Origin: Styela clava
Lineage: Eukaryota; Chordata; Ascidiacea; Stolidobranchia; Styelidae
Direction of reading: 5' to 3'
NCBI RefSeq assembly: GCF_964204865.1
Contig: NC_135252.1
Span: forward strand, 13,475,383-13,539,382
Length of the DNA stretch: 64,000 bases
This document shows, in pieces, positions 36,510 to 47,062 of the stretch (its first letter is position 1; every line of letters starts with the position of its first letter). Below the pieces are notes generated by a model. It had not been told where the DNA came from and made no database searches. It saw nothing but the letters and a program-made list of their open reading frames with translations. The position numbers and the translations under genes were made by a program.

Positions 36510-36528
36510 GTAAATATATACTACTACG
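36510..36528. mobile_element. 19-bp micro-insertion flanked by an 8-bp direct duplication
   Basis: gtaaatatatactactacg sits between two exact copies of gtcagacc (36502-36509 and 36529-36536). Nearly the same 18-19 bp occurs at 39092-39110, also between short direct repeats. It is too short to be an element in itself; see the findings. Confidence 0.6.
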
Positions 36529-36853
36529 GTCAGACCACTAAATGTCATTAAACACGAAAATAAGGCTATATGTATTTCTTAGGAGGTGGCAGATTATGAA
36601 AAACTAATAGGGCCGCAAAATTACACAGATGCCAATTCGCATAATGTATATGCTATATAATACTGACAAGTCGCTGTATACGCACAGAGGCCTAAAACGC
36701 CCAGAAGTTGTTATTTTGATAATCCTTTTAGTTTAAATTTACAAGATAAATCCGCCAAGGTTTTTGTTTTAAAAAATTGGTTATCTGAGAGTTCAAGGCT
36801 GCAATCGGAGTCAAAAAGTTTTAAAACCGGAGTCGACGGTAAATTTTACCTAT

Positions 36854-36864
36854 TCCCGACCCTA
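36854..36864. repeat. Target site duplication of transposon 2, left copy
   Basis: tcccgacccta lies just before the terminal ccaaagttaccc. The right copy, tcccgaccctg, is at 41877-41887: 11 bp with one mismatch at the last base. Confidence 0.8.
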
Positions 36865-37319
36865 CCAAAGTTACCCTAGCAGACATCTCTCAGCAGACAT
36901 CTCTCTCGTTTTTGAACGCGCCGATCACTGTTGCCAGAACTCAGATTTCAATTGAGCGATGCGAGAATTTACGAAAAAGGCATCGATGCAAAATCAGCTG
37001 ATGCTTTATGTGTTGCCAGATTAACCACAAAAACTGTGAATAATTGCCGAAAAATCACAGTTCTCCCCCAAATATAAGTGTCTCACAAATATATCCGCTT
37101 AGTATAAGAAAAATAAGTATAAGTGCTTATAATGGGAAGTAAACACAACGAGTTTGACAAAGATTGGATAGGTGGAAGAGATACTTATTATCGTTTAAAC
37201 CTGTCCCAGTCGTCAATTTTTAATAAAATTGGTAAAAAGACCTATTCTGCCCCAAAAAGATGTGTCTTACAATCATGACCCTTTCCATTTATACATAAAC
37301 AGCAGTAGTACATTTAAAG

Positions 37320-38120
37320 TGTTTATACAGCGAGTTTCAAAAAGTTTGTATGGGGGGAAGATATTTTTATTCTCGTTTAAACATGACCCGCTTGACAATT
37401 TATGATAGAAATGGCAAAAAGATCTCTTTTGCTCCAAAAAATGAGTGTCTTGCAATTACGGTCCCCACATTTACAAAGACCAGTAGTAGTACATATAATA
37501 AAGTGTTCATACAGCGAGTTTAAAAAAGTTTGTGTAGGGGGAAGATACTTTAATTATCGTTTAAACATGGCCCGCTAGTCAATTAATTATAGAAATGGCA
37601 AATAGACCTACTTTGTCCCAAAAAATGAGTGTCTTGCAGTTATGGGCCCCTCATTTGCACAAGACCAGCAATAGTACATATAATAAAGTGTTTATACAGC
37701 GAGTTTGAAAAAGTTTGTATGGGGGGAAGATACTTTAATTATCGTGTAAACATGGCCCGCTAGTCAATTAATGATAGAAATGGCAAAAAGACCTACTTTG
37801 CCCCAAAAAAATGAGTGTCTTGCAGTTATGGGCCCCTCATTTACACAAGACCAGCAGTAGTACATATAATAAAGTGTTCACACAGCGAGTTTGAAAAAGT
37901 TTGTATGGGGGGAAGATACTTTAATTATCGTTTAAACATGGCCCGCAAGTCAATCAATGATAGAAATGGCAAAAAGATCTACTTTGCCCCAAAAAATGAG
38001 TATCTTACAATTACGGGCCCCTCATTTACACAAGACCAGTAGTAGTACATATAATAAAGTGTTGATACAGCGAGTTTGAAAAAGTTTTTTATGGGGGGAA
38101 GATAATTTAATTATCGTAAT
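37320..38120. repeat. Left tandem array of transposon 2 (unit ~185 bp)
   Basis: The word cgagttt recurs at 37331, 37515, 37700, 37886 and 38071: steps of 184, 185, 186 and 185. Each unit also holds a gttatgggcccctcatttac block and a taaacatggcccgctagtca block. It is the inverse of the right array. Confidence 0.93.
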
Positions 38121-38129
38121 TAGATAATT

Positions 38130-39190
38130 TAATATCCTCTGGTCTAATTCTCTCGCATAAAGCTATGCAAAAACTTATTGCAAATGGTCCGCATGATGCA
38201 CCTAACGTTTGTTGCTAGACGGGAGGAAATTCAATCTGTAGTTTGTTTGTTCCTAATGTTGGCCGCATGAGAAGCGAAATAGCATATTTGTCATTTTCTG
38301 TGTATTTCAAGTACGAACTATCATAGATTTGAATGGTATTCTGATTGAACGAAAATATCTTTGACGCAGCTACCCAGTGATTATCATGCACGAACAAAAT
38401 TTGAATAAATTTTTTGAAGGGAGCGTAGACCTTTGGGCCAGATATTGTGGTATAAAGTGTCGTGTTTTGAAGGCCGTCAGCATTCGGGTACTGCGATGAC
38501 AAAATTAGCGATGCGATATTTATAATGTCCGATGTGAACCAATCCCTTCGGAAATTAGTATTGGAGCTCAATATTTCAAAGTCAACGTTGGACATATGTA
38601 CCAAGTTTCGAAAATCAATTTTGGGTGACCTAAATCGCAATGCCATTGACTTAGAAGACCCCTCACATATTATTTCCGTTTCCAATACAGCATTATCAAG
38701 CTATTCTATTGGGCAAGAAGCTTTCAGAGGTCTAGACGGTGGCTGTAAATATATACCTTTTGATTTATCATTACCCATATTTCTACATCTTTTACCCCAT
38801 TTCTCAATTTCTTGGTCAATTTGGTCTCTGTTATCGACTTTCCTTTTTTTTGGGACGAACAATCAAATTATCCTGATATTCCCTAATTAGGGAATCATGA
38901 AGTTGATCATACACTACAGCGATCTCGTCAAGACGTTTAAACCGCCTGTTGTTGAAACGAGTACGCTTTAGCTCCTGTTGACTTTTCTCCATGATTCCCT
39001 GTGTTCGATTATCTTTTGCTAAGTTCTGTTTGTTAGAGACCGATGATTTTGCGTAAAAATGCTTATACTTTTCATAGCCTATTGTTGTACCGTAAATATA
39101 TACTACTGCGTTGTACCAAACCTGCCTAAATCACCTACTAGCAAAGCGCCCCATAGACAAATTTTGGGTACATAAAACGTTTTAAATTTA
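38130..39190 (-). pseudogene. Remnant of MULE transposase C-terminus plus Ulp1-like protease
   Basis: From right to left it matches the second and third open pieces of the transposon 1 gene: KFKTFYVPKICLWGALLVGD, then TQGIMEKSQQELKR (catalytic Glu region), DQIDQEIEKWGKR, and the protease with HDNHW, QIYDSS and the Q..CG region. By eye 60-70% of residues agree. Lesions: a 26-bp insertion near 39092, a frame change near 38860, a TAG near 38700, a TAG just before the conserved QQTLGASCG motif (near 38216), and a Pro in place of the Leu after the catalytic CysGly. The N-terminal zinc finger and the DD part of the core are missing. Between the lesions the frame is the same as in transposon 1, which shows that transposase and protease were one polypeptide. 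Confidence 0.85.
39092..39110. mobile_element. 18-19-bp micro-insertion in the transposase remnant
   Basis: gtaaatatatactactgcg lies between gttgtacc (39084-39091) and gttgtacc (39110-39117, sharing one G). Comparison with transposon 1 shows that the protein was continuous here, so 26 bp (18 plus an 8-bp duplication) were added after divergence. It is nearly identical to 36510-36528. Confidence 0.65.
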
Positions 39191-39689
39191 GTTCTTCCTT
39201 TATCTCTACCTGGTTTTACTTTGAAATGCTTAAAGTTTGTCGCGTATTTGCAACTCGCCACGCAGAATTTTATATAGTTTATCGGTGTTTATTGGAATAT
39301 TACGAATCCACCAGACGATTCAAAGATCGAAATGTTCGCTTTTTTTCGTCTTCAAGTATAATATTAACCTTCTTTATTAAAATAAACACTGAAACTTATT
39401 TATTGGACAAGAAATGGGCCTATGAGTCGTTTTCCTAAATTTTTTCTTCCTAGTATTCTCCTTGTTGCTGCATTTTTGTTTTAAAAGTTTTTGTTCTTTT
39501 CAACTATTGGACCAATGAACAATTCAGCGATCGCATTTCAACGATCCAGTGGTCAGCGAAGTCGGGAGTTTTTCAATAAAGTAGACCAGGGTGGTCCAAA
39601 GCCGTCATGCCGATACATTCCGTGCGGCCCACAGAGCAATTTTAGCGTATATTTGTATCTGATAGCAGTATATTTCTATCATTATTTGA

Positions 39690-41540
39690 CTAGCGGGCCA
39701 TGTTTAAACGATAATTAAAGTATCTTCCCCCCATACAAACTTTTTCAAACTCGCTGTATAAACACTTTATGATATGTACAACTACTGGTCTTGTGTAAAT
39801 GAGGGGCCCGTAATTGCAAGACACTCATTTTTTGGAGCAAAAGAGGTCTTTTTGCCATTTCGATTCAAAAATTGACTATGGGCCATGTTTAATCGATATT
39901 TAAAGTATCTTCCCCCCATACAAACTTTTTCAAACTCCCTGTATAAACACTTTATTATATGTACTACTACTGGTCTTTTGTAAACGTGGGGACCGTAATT
40001 GTAAGACACTCATTTTTTGGAGCAAAAGAGGTCTTTTGGCCATTTTTCTCATAAATTGACTATCGGGCCATGTTTATGCGATAATAAAAATATCTTCCCC
40101 CCATACAAACTTTTTCAAACTCGCTGTATTAACACTTTATTATATGTACTATTACTGGTCTTTTGTAAATGTGGGGCCCATAACTGCAAGACACTCATTT
40201 TTTGGGGCAAAATAGGTATTTTTGCTATTTCTATCATTAATTGAATAGCGGGCCATGTTTGAACAAGAATTAAAGTATTTTCCCCCATACAAAGTTTTTC
40301 AAACTCGCTGTGTTAACACTTTATTATATGTACTACTATTGTTCTTTTGTAAATGTGGGGCCCATAACTGCAAGACACTCATTTTTTGGGGCAAAATAGG
40401 TATTTTTGCTATTTCTATCATTAATTGCATAGCGGGCCATGTTTGAACAAGAATTAAAGTATTTTCCCCCCATACAAACTCGCTGTGTTAACACTTTAAT
40501 ATATTTACTACTGCTGGTCCTGTGTAAATGTGGGGCCCGTAATTGCAAGACACTCATTTTTCGGGGCAAATTAGGTCTTTTTGCCTTTTCCATCAATAAT
40601 TGACTAGCGGGCCATGTTTATACGATAATTAAAGTATCTTCCCCCATACAAACTTTTTCAAACTCGCTGTATTAACACTTTATGATATGTACTACTACTG
40701 GTTTTGTGTAAATGAGGGGCCCGTAATTGCAAGACACTCATTTTTTGGAGCAAAAGAGGTCTTTTTGCCATTTCTATTCAAAAATTGACTATCGGGCCAT
40801 GTTTAAGCGATTATAAAAATATCTTCCCCACATACAAACTTTTTCAAACTCGCTGTATTAACACTTTATTATATGCACTACTACTGGTCTTTTGTAAATG
40901 TGGGGACCGTAATTGCAAGACACTCATTTTTTGGATCAGAAGAGGTCTTTTTGCCATTTCTATCATTAATTGACTAGCGGGCCATGTTTGAACAAGAATT
41001 AAAGTATCGTCCCCCCATACAAACATTTTCAAACTCGCTTTATAAACACTTTATTATGTGTACTACTACTGGTCTTTTGTAAACGTGGGGACCGTAATTG
41101 AAAGACATTCATTTTTTGGGGCAAAATAGGTCTTTTTGCCATTTCTATCAAAAATTGATTATCGGGCCATGTTTGGGTCATTAAAAAAATATTTTCCCCC
41201 ATACAAAATTTTTCAAACTCGCTGTATTAACACTTTAATATATGTACTACTACTGGTCTTTTGTAAATGTGGGGCCCGTAATTGCAAGACACTCATTTTT
41301 GGAGCAAAAGAGGTCTTTTTGCCATTTCTATCATAAATTGACAAGCGGTTCATGTTTAAACGAGAATAAAAATATCTTCCCCCCATACAAACTTTTTGAA
41401 ACTCGTTGTATAAACACTTTATTAAATGTACCACTGCTGTTTATGTATAAATGGAGAGGACATGACTGTAAGACACATCTTTTTGGGGCAAAATAGTTTT
41501 TTTTCTACCAATTTTATTAAACATTGACGACTGGGACAGG
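39690..41540. repeat. Right tandem array of transposon 2 (unit ~186 bp, inverted)
   Basis: The words catacaaactttttcaaact recur about every 186 bp from 39733 to about 41390, ten times, inverse to the left array. Short open frames of 60-85 codons here are unit periodicity, not genes. Confidence 0.93.
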
Positions 41541-41876
41541 TTCAAACGATAATGGGTATCTCTTCCACCTATACAATCTTTGTTAAACTCGTTGTGTTTA
41601 CTTCCTATTATAAGCACTTATACTTATCTTTCTTATACTAAGCGGATTTATTTGTGAGACGCTTATAATTTGGGGAGAACTGTTGTTTTTTTGGAAATTA
41701 TTCACAGTTTCTATGATTAATCTGGCAACGCATAAAGCATCAGATAATTTTGCATCGATGCCTTTTCCGTAAACTCTCGCATCGCTCAATTGAAATCTGA
41801 GTTCTGGCGACGGTGATCGGCGCGTTAAAAAACGAGAGAGATGTCTGCTGAGAGATATCTGCTAGGGTAACTTTGG

Positions 41877-41887
41877 TCCCGACCCTG
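41877..41887. repeat. Target site duplication of transposon 2, right copy
   Basis: tcccgaccctg; ten of eleven bases match 36854-36864. Confidence 0.8.
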
Positions 41888-42266
41888 TCGTGCTTGTTAG
41901 GTCCCTACAGGGTCGCATACCGGTATCGGTATAATATAGGTAGGCATACCCAAAGCGTATAATATAATACTATATTTATAGTCACTTTGGGCATACCATA
42001 CGCAGGGTTGCCATATTGGCTTTTTTAACGCCAAATTTGCCATTTTTCAAACGCGTTTGGCGTCAGAATTTCCGTTTGGCTTTTTTCAAGTCTATTCTAG
42101 TGTCTATTATTAAAAGCATATGAAATACAATATTTAGTGTGTAACAACTGAACAATAGCCTATTACGGTACCTGTACTTAGCTACTTACCATTAGGATTT
42201 CCTGGAGCATCGATTTCCTTGTTTGTTACATTACCGTACCTCTTAACCATACCCAATAAGAAATAA

Positions 42267-44247
42267 GGGGTCTCATGTACTTTCTTACCTGAATAACTTC
42301 TAGTGGGCGTGGCGTAACAATTTTGGATATATGATTCCTGACCCCTACCTGATGACGTCATCCAAAAATTACGTCACAATAACGAAATACAGCTTGCCAA
42401 AGTATAGCGACGTTCACCCGTGAATGACGCCTACGAGTATGTCAACAAACTCAATACGTCAGCGACCTCTCTCTTATCGGGGTCGTTGTGCAGAGCCCAA
42501 AATAAACAAGGATCACAAGCGACTAAATTGTCGCCAAAGAACGTTCACGATATCCCATTCTGACCAATTTCTGTCCAGCAATAGCTCATGTATCATGCTT
42601 CAATCTAATAGAGCGTTATACACACACATAAACTTGTTATTTTATGTTCAGCAATAGCTCATGTATTGTGCTACGATCTATTAATATGGTGATATACGAT
42701 ACCGCTCTAAGCAAGGCTTTAGACAAACAGAAAGAACATTTAATTCACGCGATGATTGAGGTTGGGTACCGCAGACATAAAGACTTGTTATTTAATATCC
42801 AGATGTGCCACATTTTATTAATAGGACATTGAATGTTTTCACTCTATGCAAGGCTTTAGACAAGCAGAAACCGACATATTAATTTGCCTTAGCGCAATGG
42901 ATGTAGTTTCTTACCTCAATAACTTCTATTAGGCTTAGCGTAACAATTTTTGCATATATGATTCCTGACCCTCACCTGACTTCGTCATCCAAAAATTACG
43001 TCACTGCAACGCCACAATAACGAAATAGAGCTTGCCCAATAATAGCGACGTTATTCGTAAAGGCACCTATGGATGTAGTTTCCTACCTCAATAACTTCTA
43101 GTTAACTTAGCGTAACAATTTTTGCATATATCATTCCTGACCCTGCCCTGACTTCGTCATCCAAAAATTACGTCAATGCGAATTCACAATAACGAAATAG
43201 AGCTTGCCTAATAATAGCGACCATAATGCAATCGTGATAAATACGTCTGTGTGTCCGCTATGGGTGTAGTTTCTTACCTCAATAACTTCTAGTTAACTTA
43301 GCGTAACAATTTTCGCATATATCATTCCTGACCCTCACCTGACTTCGTCATCCAAAAATTACGCCTCTGCAACGTCACAATCACGAAATAACGCTTGCCC
43401 AATAATAGCGACGATTACTAGTAATGACACCGATGGATGTAATTTCGTACCTCAATCACTTCTAGTTAACTTAGCGTAACAATTTTTGCATATAATATTC
43501 CTGACCCTACCCTGACTTCGTCATCCAAAAATTACGTCAATGCGAATTCACAATAACGAAATAGAGCTTGCCTAATAATAGCGACCATAATGCAATCGTG
43601 CTAAATACGCCTGTGTGTCCGCTATGGGTGTAGTTTCGTACCTCAATAACTTCTATTAGGCTTAGCGTAACAATTTTTGTATATAATATTCCTGACCCTC
43701 ACCCGACTTCATCATCCAATAATTACGTCACTGCAACGTCACAATAACGAAATAGAGCTTGCCCAATAATAGCGACGTTATTCGTAATGGCACCTATGGA
43801 TGTAGTTTCTTACCTCAATAACTTCTAGTTAACTTAGCGTAACAGTTTTCGCATATAATATTCCTGACCCTCACCTGATTTCGTCATCAAAAAATTACGT
43901 CAATGCGAATTCACAATCACGTCATAGAGCTTGCCAAATATACGTACGATCACCCAAAATGGCATCGGCGCCGATGATAAAGAACTTACTAACGTCAGCG
44001 ATCTCTCTCATATTGGATCGTCGTGACGAAAAAACGAGAGAAATAGTCGTTCGATTTCGGGTGCGCAGACGAGCGCGTCTCGGATGACAGTTCGTAGAGT
44101 TTAAGGGACTGTATTATGTCACTGTGACGTCGTAGAGACGTAATTTTTGGATGGCGTAGTCAGGGTGGGGGTTAGGATTGACACATGCAAATATTGTTAT
44201 TCTACGCCCACCAGAAGTATGTTAGGTACGAAACTACATGAGACCCC
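42267..44247. mobile_element. Non-autonomous TIR element, ~2 kb, with tandem-array core
   Basis: The left end ggggtctcatgtactttctt with the following ~120 bp (cttctagtgggcgtgg, cctgacccctacctgatgac, atccaaaaattacgtc) returns in reverse at 44247-44110. The arms are roughly 75-80% alike. Between them lie gcgacctctctcttatcggg-type sequence, two diverged copies of a cagcaatagctcatgta block (42575 and 42648), and the tandem array at 42899-43970. I found no target duplication, and the exact ends may be a few bases out. There are no long open frames, so it is non-autonomous. Superfamily unknown. Confidence 0.72.
42899..43970. repeat. Dimeric tandem array: alternating 172-bp (A) and 191-bp (B) units
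   Basis: The word gg(a/g)tgta begins units at 42899, 43071, 43262, 43435, 43626 and 43798: steps of 172, 191, 173, 191 and 172. A units carry gtcactgcaacgtcacaa and end 'gacg(t)att.gtaatg.cacc'. B units carry gtcaatgcgaattcacaa and end gaccataatgcaatcgtg, then gtgtgtccgct. The two-unit period is therefore 363-364 bp, a true higher-order repeat. The array units derive from the arm sequence of the element, which has the same cctgaccc and atccaaaaattacgtc words. Confidence 0.92.
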
Positions 44248-44763
44248 GTCGTATCCCGCTAGCATTGTTGGCGAACCTATCACATGTGAAATCAATTCTA
44301 ATTGGTCCTGTTCGGACGTTCCGAATGTAACATTGAACAACGCTTTTTTAAAGGTTCTATCTACAGAAAAGCATGCTTGGGCGAATAAGTAAATTCTCAA
44401 TGCTTAAAAACGGCAGACTATTTCATTATTCTTTATTCCTTTTGCTGTACAAAAAAATCTAAATTCGGACCATTTGTATCGTTAGCGTCTATTCCTTTCT
44501 ATTTTTCGAACTGAACTCTATATTTAGACAGAGAATATGTGCATGAACTCTCGATGACAATATGGTCAATGAAGACTGCCGGGATGGCTTTTAAATGTAG
44601 GCCTACCGTATGTAGTAAAATCGGAAACTGTAAAGTTACAGGAGGCGTCCTGCTCTGAAGTCAAAAAAATATGTTAACCCTAAATATATGCACACTAGTA
44701 CTGTAGTATCTACTTTTCACCACAATTTTGTGACAGGTCTGCAGATTAAGACGTTTTAAAATT
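44248..44763. other. ABT1 upstream region; no gene seen
   Basis: AT-rich, only short open frames. It probably holds the ABT1 promoter. Confidence 0.45.
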
Positions 44764-46148
44764 ATGGAAGATGATACCAACGCCGTCACTGTTAGTACAG
44801 ACCAGGAGGATTTATCCGATGAAACTAAAATGACGATACCAGGTGTAATGTATATTAGCACTATTCCACCAGGAATAACGCCAATACATTTGAAACAAGT
44901 GTTTGAAAGATATGGAGAAGTTGGCCGAATTTTTCTTCAACCAGATGGTAAGAATACATTCGTGAAAGTACATTTCCTGTGCACAAAGCCACAGTGCTAT
45001 GGGCTTAGTAATCACTATGAGGATGTTTAAAGAATTCAGTAGTTTAAAGTAAGGTACCGGTAGTATACCTGTGTACAGAAATATATACATAATCTTTCTT
45101 GACCTTCTATTCAAATTTGATCATGGTTTGTTCCAAAATCAATTAATCAAGGCGCGGCGGTGTGGCTCATCGTGCTGAGCATTACAGCATTAGGAATACG
45201 CTCGCCACCACACCTCTGATTACACTGCATGAGTTCGCAGGTTCGAATCCCATGCGGGGATGGTTATGTGAGAAAGGATTGCTGGACTACTCGCCTCACT
45301 ACGGTTTCCTCCACCATCAAGTCCATGCTTTCGAAAACAAATAACTAACTAATCCAGTAATCCCATACATGACATGGAATGGTAACCGGATGAGAGGCTG
45401 TGATTCATAGTAATAATCTATTGTCTCTTTTTTCAGAAAAAGGTAAAAAAAGAGGGAAGAGGAAAAGAACCACTTTTACAAGAGGAAGATATTCTGAAGG
45501 ATGGGTGGAAATGGCTGACAAAAAACTCGCTAAACGAATAGCATTAACTTTAAATAATACTCCTGTTATGGAATGGAAGAAGTCGAAATGTGTTGATTAT
45601 ATTTGGAATGTTAAATATTTGCACAGGTTCAATGTTACATGTTTGTACAACTATTGGTTGAGAATTTTTTCATTAAATAAGAAGAAATTAAATAAATACG
45701 AGTGCACATCTTGCAACAATTCAGTTATTGAAAACAGTGTTTTACATAATTTCAGAATATTTTTGTTTCACATACATCTGATGTAAAAAATTGTTATTTC
45801 AAGTTTTGAAATATCTTAGACTAATTTAAAATATAACTTTCCAGGTTTCGATGGACACATCTAAATGAAAGATTATCTTATGAACGCGCAGTGCGACAAC
45901 AAAAAATGCGAACAGAATTTGCCCAAGCTAGACGAGAGACTGAAGCTTTTATTGCTAATGTTGACGCAAGCAAGAAGTGGGCCAACATCAAGGAACGAAA
46001 ACAAAAGAAGGGAATTAAACTAACTGAAACAAGGAGAGAAAATGAAATCAAACAAAGGAAAACTGTTGCTGAAATGAGAAAGGAAAAATCTAGTGCTGGA
46101 ATTGAATCAAAGTCCAAATCTATTTTGTCTAATATATTTGCATCTTGA
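44764..46148 (+). CDS. ABT1: Activator of basal transcription 1 / Esf2-like pre-rRNA processing factor, three exons
   Basis: Exons: 44764-44947, 45437-45626 and 45845-46148, 678 bases in all, 225 residues. Junctions are G|gtaaga...tttcag|AA and CAG|gttcaa...ttccag|GT; both preserve the frame. The RRM starts at about residue 27 (GVMYISTIPPGITPIHLKQV, FERYGEVGRIFLQ). Exon 2 has RYSEGWVEMADKKLAKRIA and DYIWNVKYLHR; exon 3 has FRWTHLNERLSYERAVRQQ and EFAQARRETEAFI, all typical of ABT1/Esf2. Yeast Esf2 acts in the nucleolus in small-subunit rRNA processing with the Dbp8 helicase; vertebrate ABT1 was also reported as a TBP partner. Intron 1 (489 bp) carries a tRNA-derived SINE. AATAAA words at 46341 and 46522 could end the transcript. 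MED17 follows on the same strand. Confidence 0.93.
45150..45345 (+). mobile_element. tRNA-derived SINE in ABT1 intron 1
   Basis: A Pol III box-A-like word (tggctcatcgtgc, 45172-45184) and a perfect box B, ggttcgaatcc (45240-45250), are about 55 bases apart, in the sense direction of ABT1. The stretch does not fold as a clean tRNA cloverleaf, and a non-tRNA body follows (ttgctggactactcgcctca and so on), as in SINEs. The exact ends are not clear. Confidence 0.7.
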
Positions 46149-47062
46149 AGCCAATAGAAGGGGGCGAGTTCGAGGTGTGATGCCAACATTGACCTAGGAA
46201 TTGTATACAAGATTTCCAATTGCTAACAGGACACAACCAGAGGAGGTTTAATATGACAGATCTTCACTTCCAGATTCAATTATTTTCCTTTAAATCTATA
46301 ATGGCCCCTTGATCACCATGACGTTTTCTAGTGCAGTGAAAATAAACAGTGAACTGGCTTAGTGGCTTTTGGGATTCTGGGTGCTATTCATCACAATTGT
46401 TTCCACTATGCTATTAGTGTTTACCTGTGTACATCAAGATATGTGATGTCTTGCGAATTATCAAGTTCTAACAAACTAAACCTAAATGCAGCATAAACAG
46501 CTAACAAAAAAATCTAATTCCAATAAAAGCTGTTTCTTATTGTTTTAGTTGAAATGTGTATGGCCAACTACATATTATCAGATTTGATTTTCAGTATTTT
46601 GATAATTTTGTTTAGATTCTCAACTTGTGGATTTATATAAAATAGTCATTGCTTTCTTCTGCAACTCGCTAATATAGTAACTTGCCCCCACTTGTCTTCT
46701 ATAATGAGTAGACTTCCTATGAAGCAGTGCATTATTTAGATATATATATATAAAAAATGTATGCGTGTGTGGGTATTCGTTGTAGGCTCTTTCTTATTAT
46801 GCACGTCACAGTTGCTTATGAAATCTACTGGCTTGTTGCTATACTAAACCATAGTATGTCACCTCTCCCCACTTACCGGTATTAATTTAGTATTGAGTGG
46901 GTGTACTTTGACAAGACTGTTCGGTCATGGAGTCCCAGGCATATTCACATGCCTGGGCTATTGGTACAATAAATCTTCATTGTACACAAGTGTATGTGAT
47001 CTATCCAATACAATGTACAATTTGTTTCTAATCTTTACAGAATTAACACAACAATAGATACC
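46149..47062. other. ABT1-MED17 intergenic region with a strong splice-acceptor-like site
   Basis: It holds the ABT1 3' UTR, AATAAA words, and short AT repeats near 46741. tttgtttctaatctttacag ends at 47040, 22 bases before the MED17 ATG. This would act as a 3' splice site for a leader intron or, if the animal uses spliced leaders, for trans-splicing. Confidence 0.5.

Larger units (their letters stand above)
35795..36864. other. MDM1 upstream region; no gene seen
   Basis: It presumably contains the MDM1 promoter. Short A-rich open frames at 36066-36392 look like chance. A micro-insertion with an 8-bp duplication lies at 36510-36528 (separate entry). Confidence 0.45.
36865..41876 (-). mobile_element. 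Mutator-like (MULE) transposon 2, internally deleted, 5,012 bp
   Basis: It has the same termini as transposon 1 (ccaaagttaccctagcagac, then two gacatctctc words). About 300 bp of its own inverted sequence and inverted arrays of a ~185-bp unit follow: 5 units at left, about 10 at right. The centre keeps only the 3' half of the transposase/protease gene (38130-39190), then about 450 bp of unrelated sequence (39200-39660). That filler includes words like gaccagggtggtccaaagcc, possibly another hAT-like fragment. The transposase core with both aspartates is gone, so any mobilisation would depend on a full copy elsewhere. Left and right arms are about 90% alike over the first 200 bp, so the element is not very old. 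Confidence 0.87.

Noticed and set aside
37815-41496. Many 60-86 codon open frames on both strands
   Set aside because: They recur with the ~185-bp unit of the transposon 2 arrays and share no codon conservation.
45160-45260. A functional tRNA gene
   Set aside because: Box B is perfect, but the flanking sequence cannot be folded into acceptor and D arms, and an unrelated tail follows; a SINE fits better.
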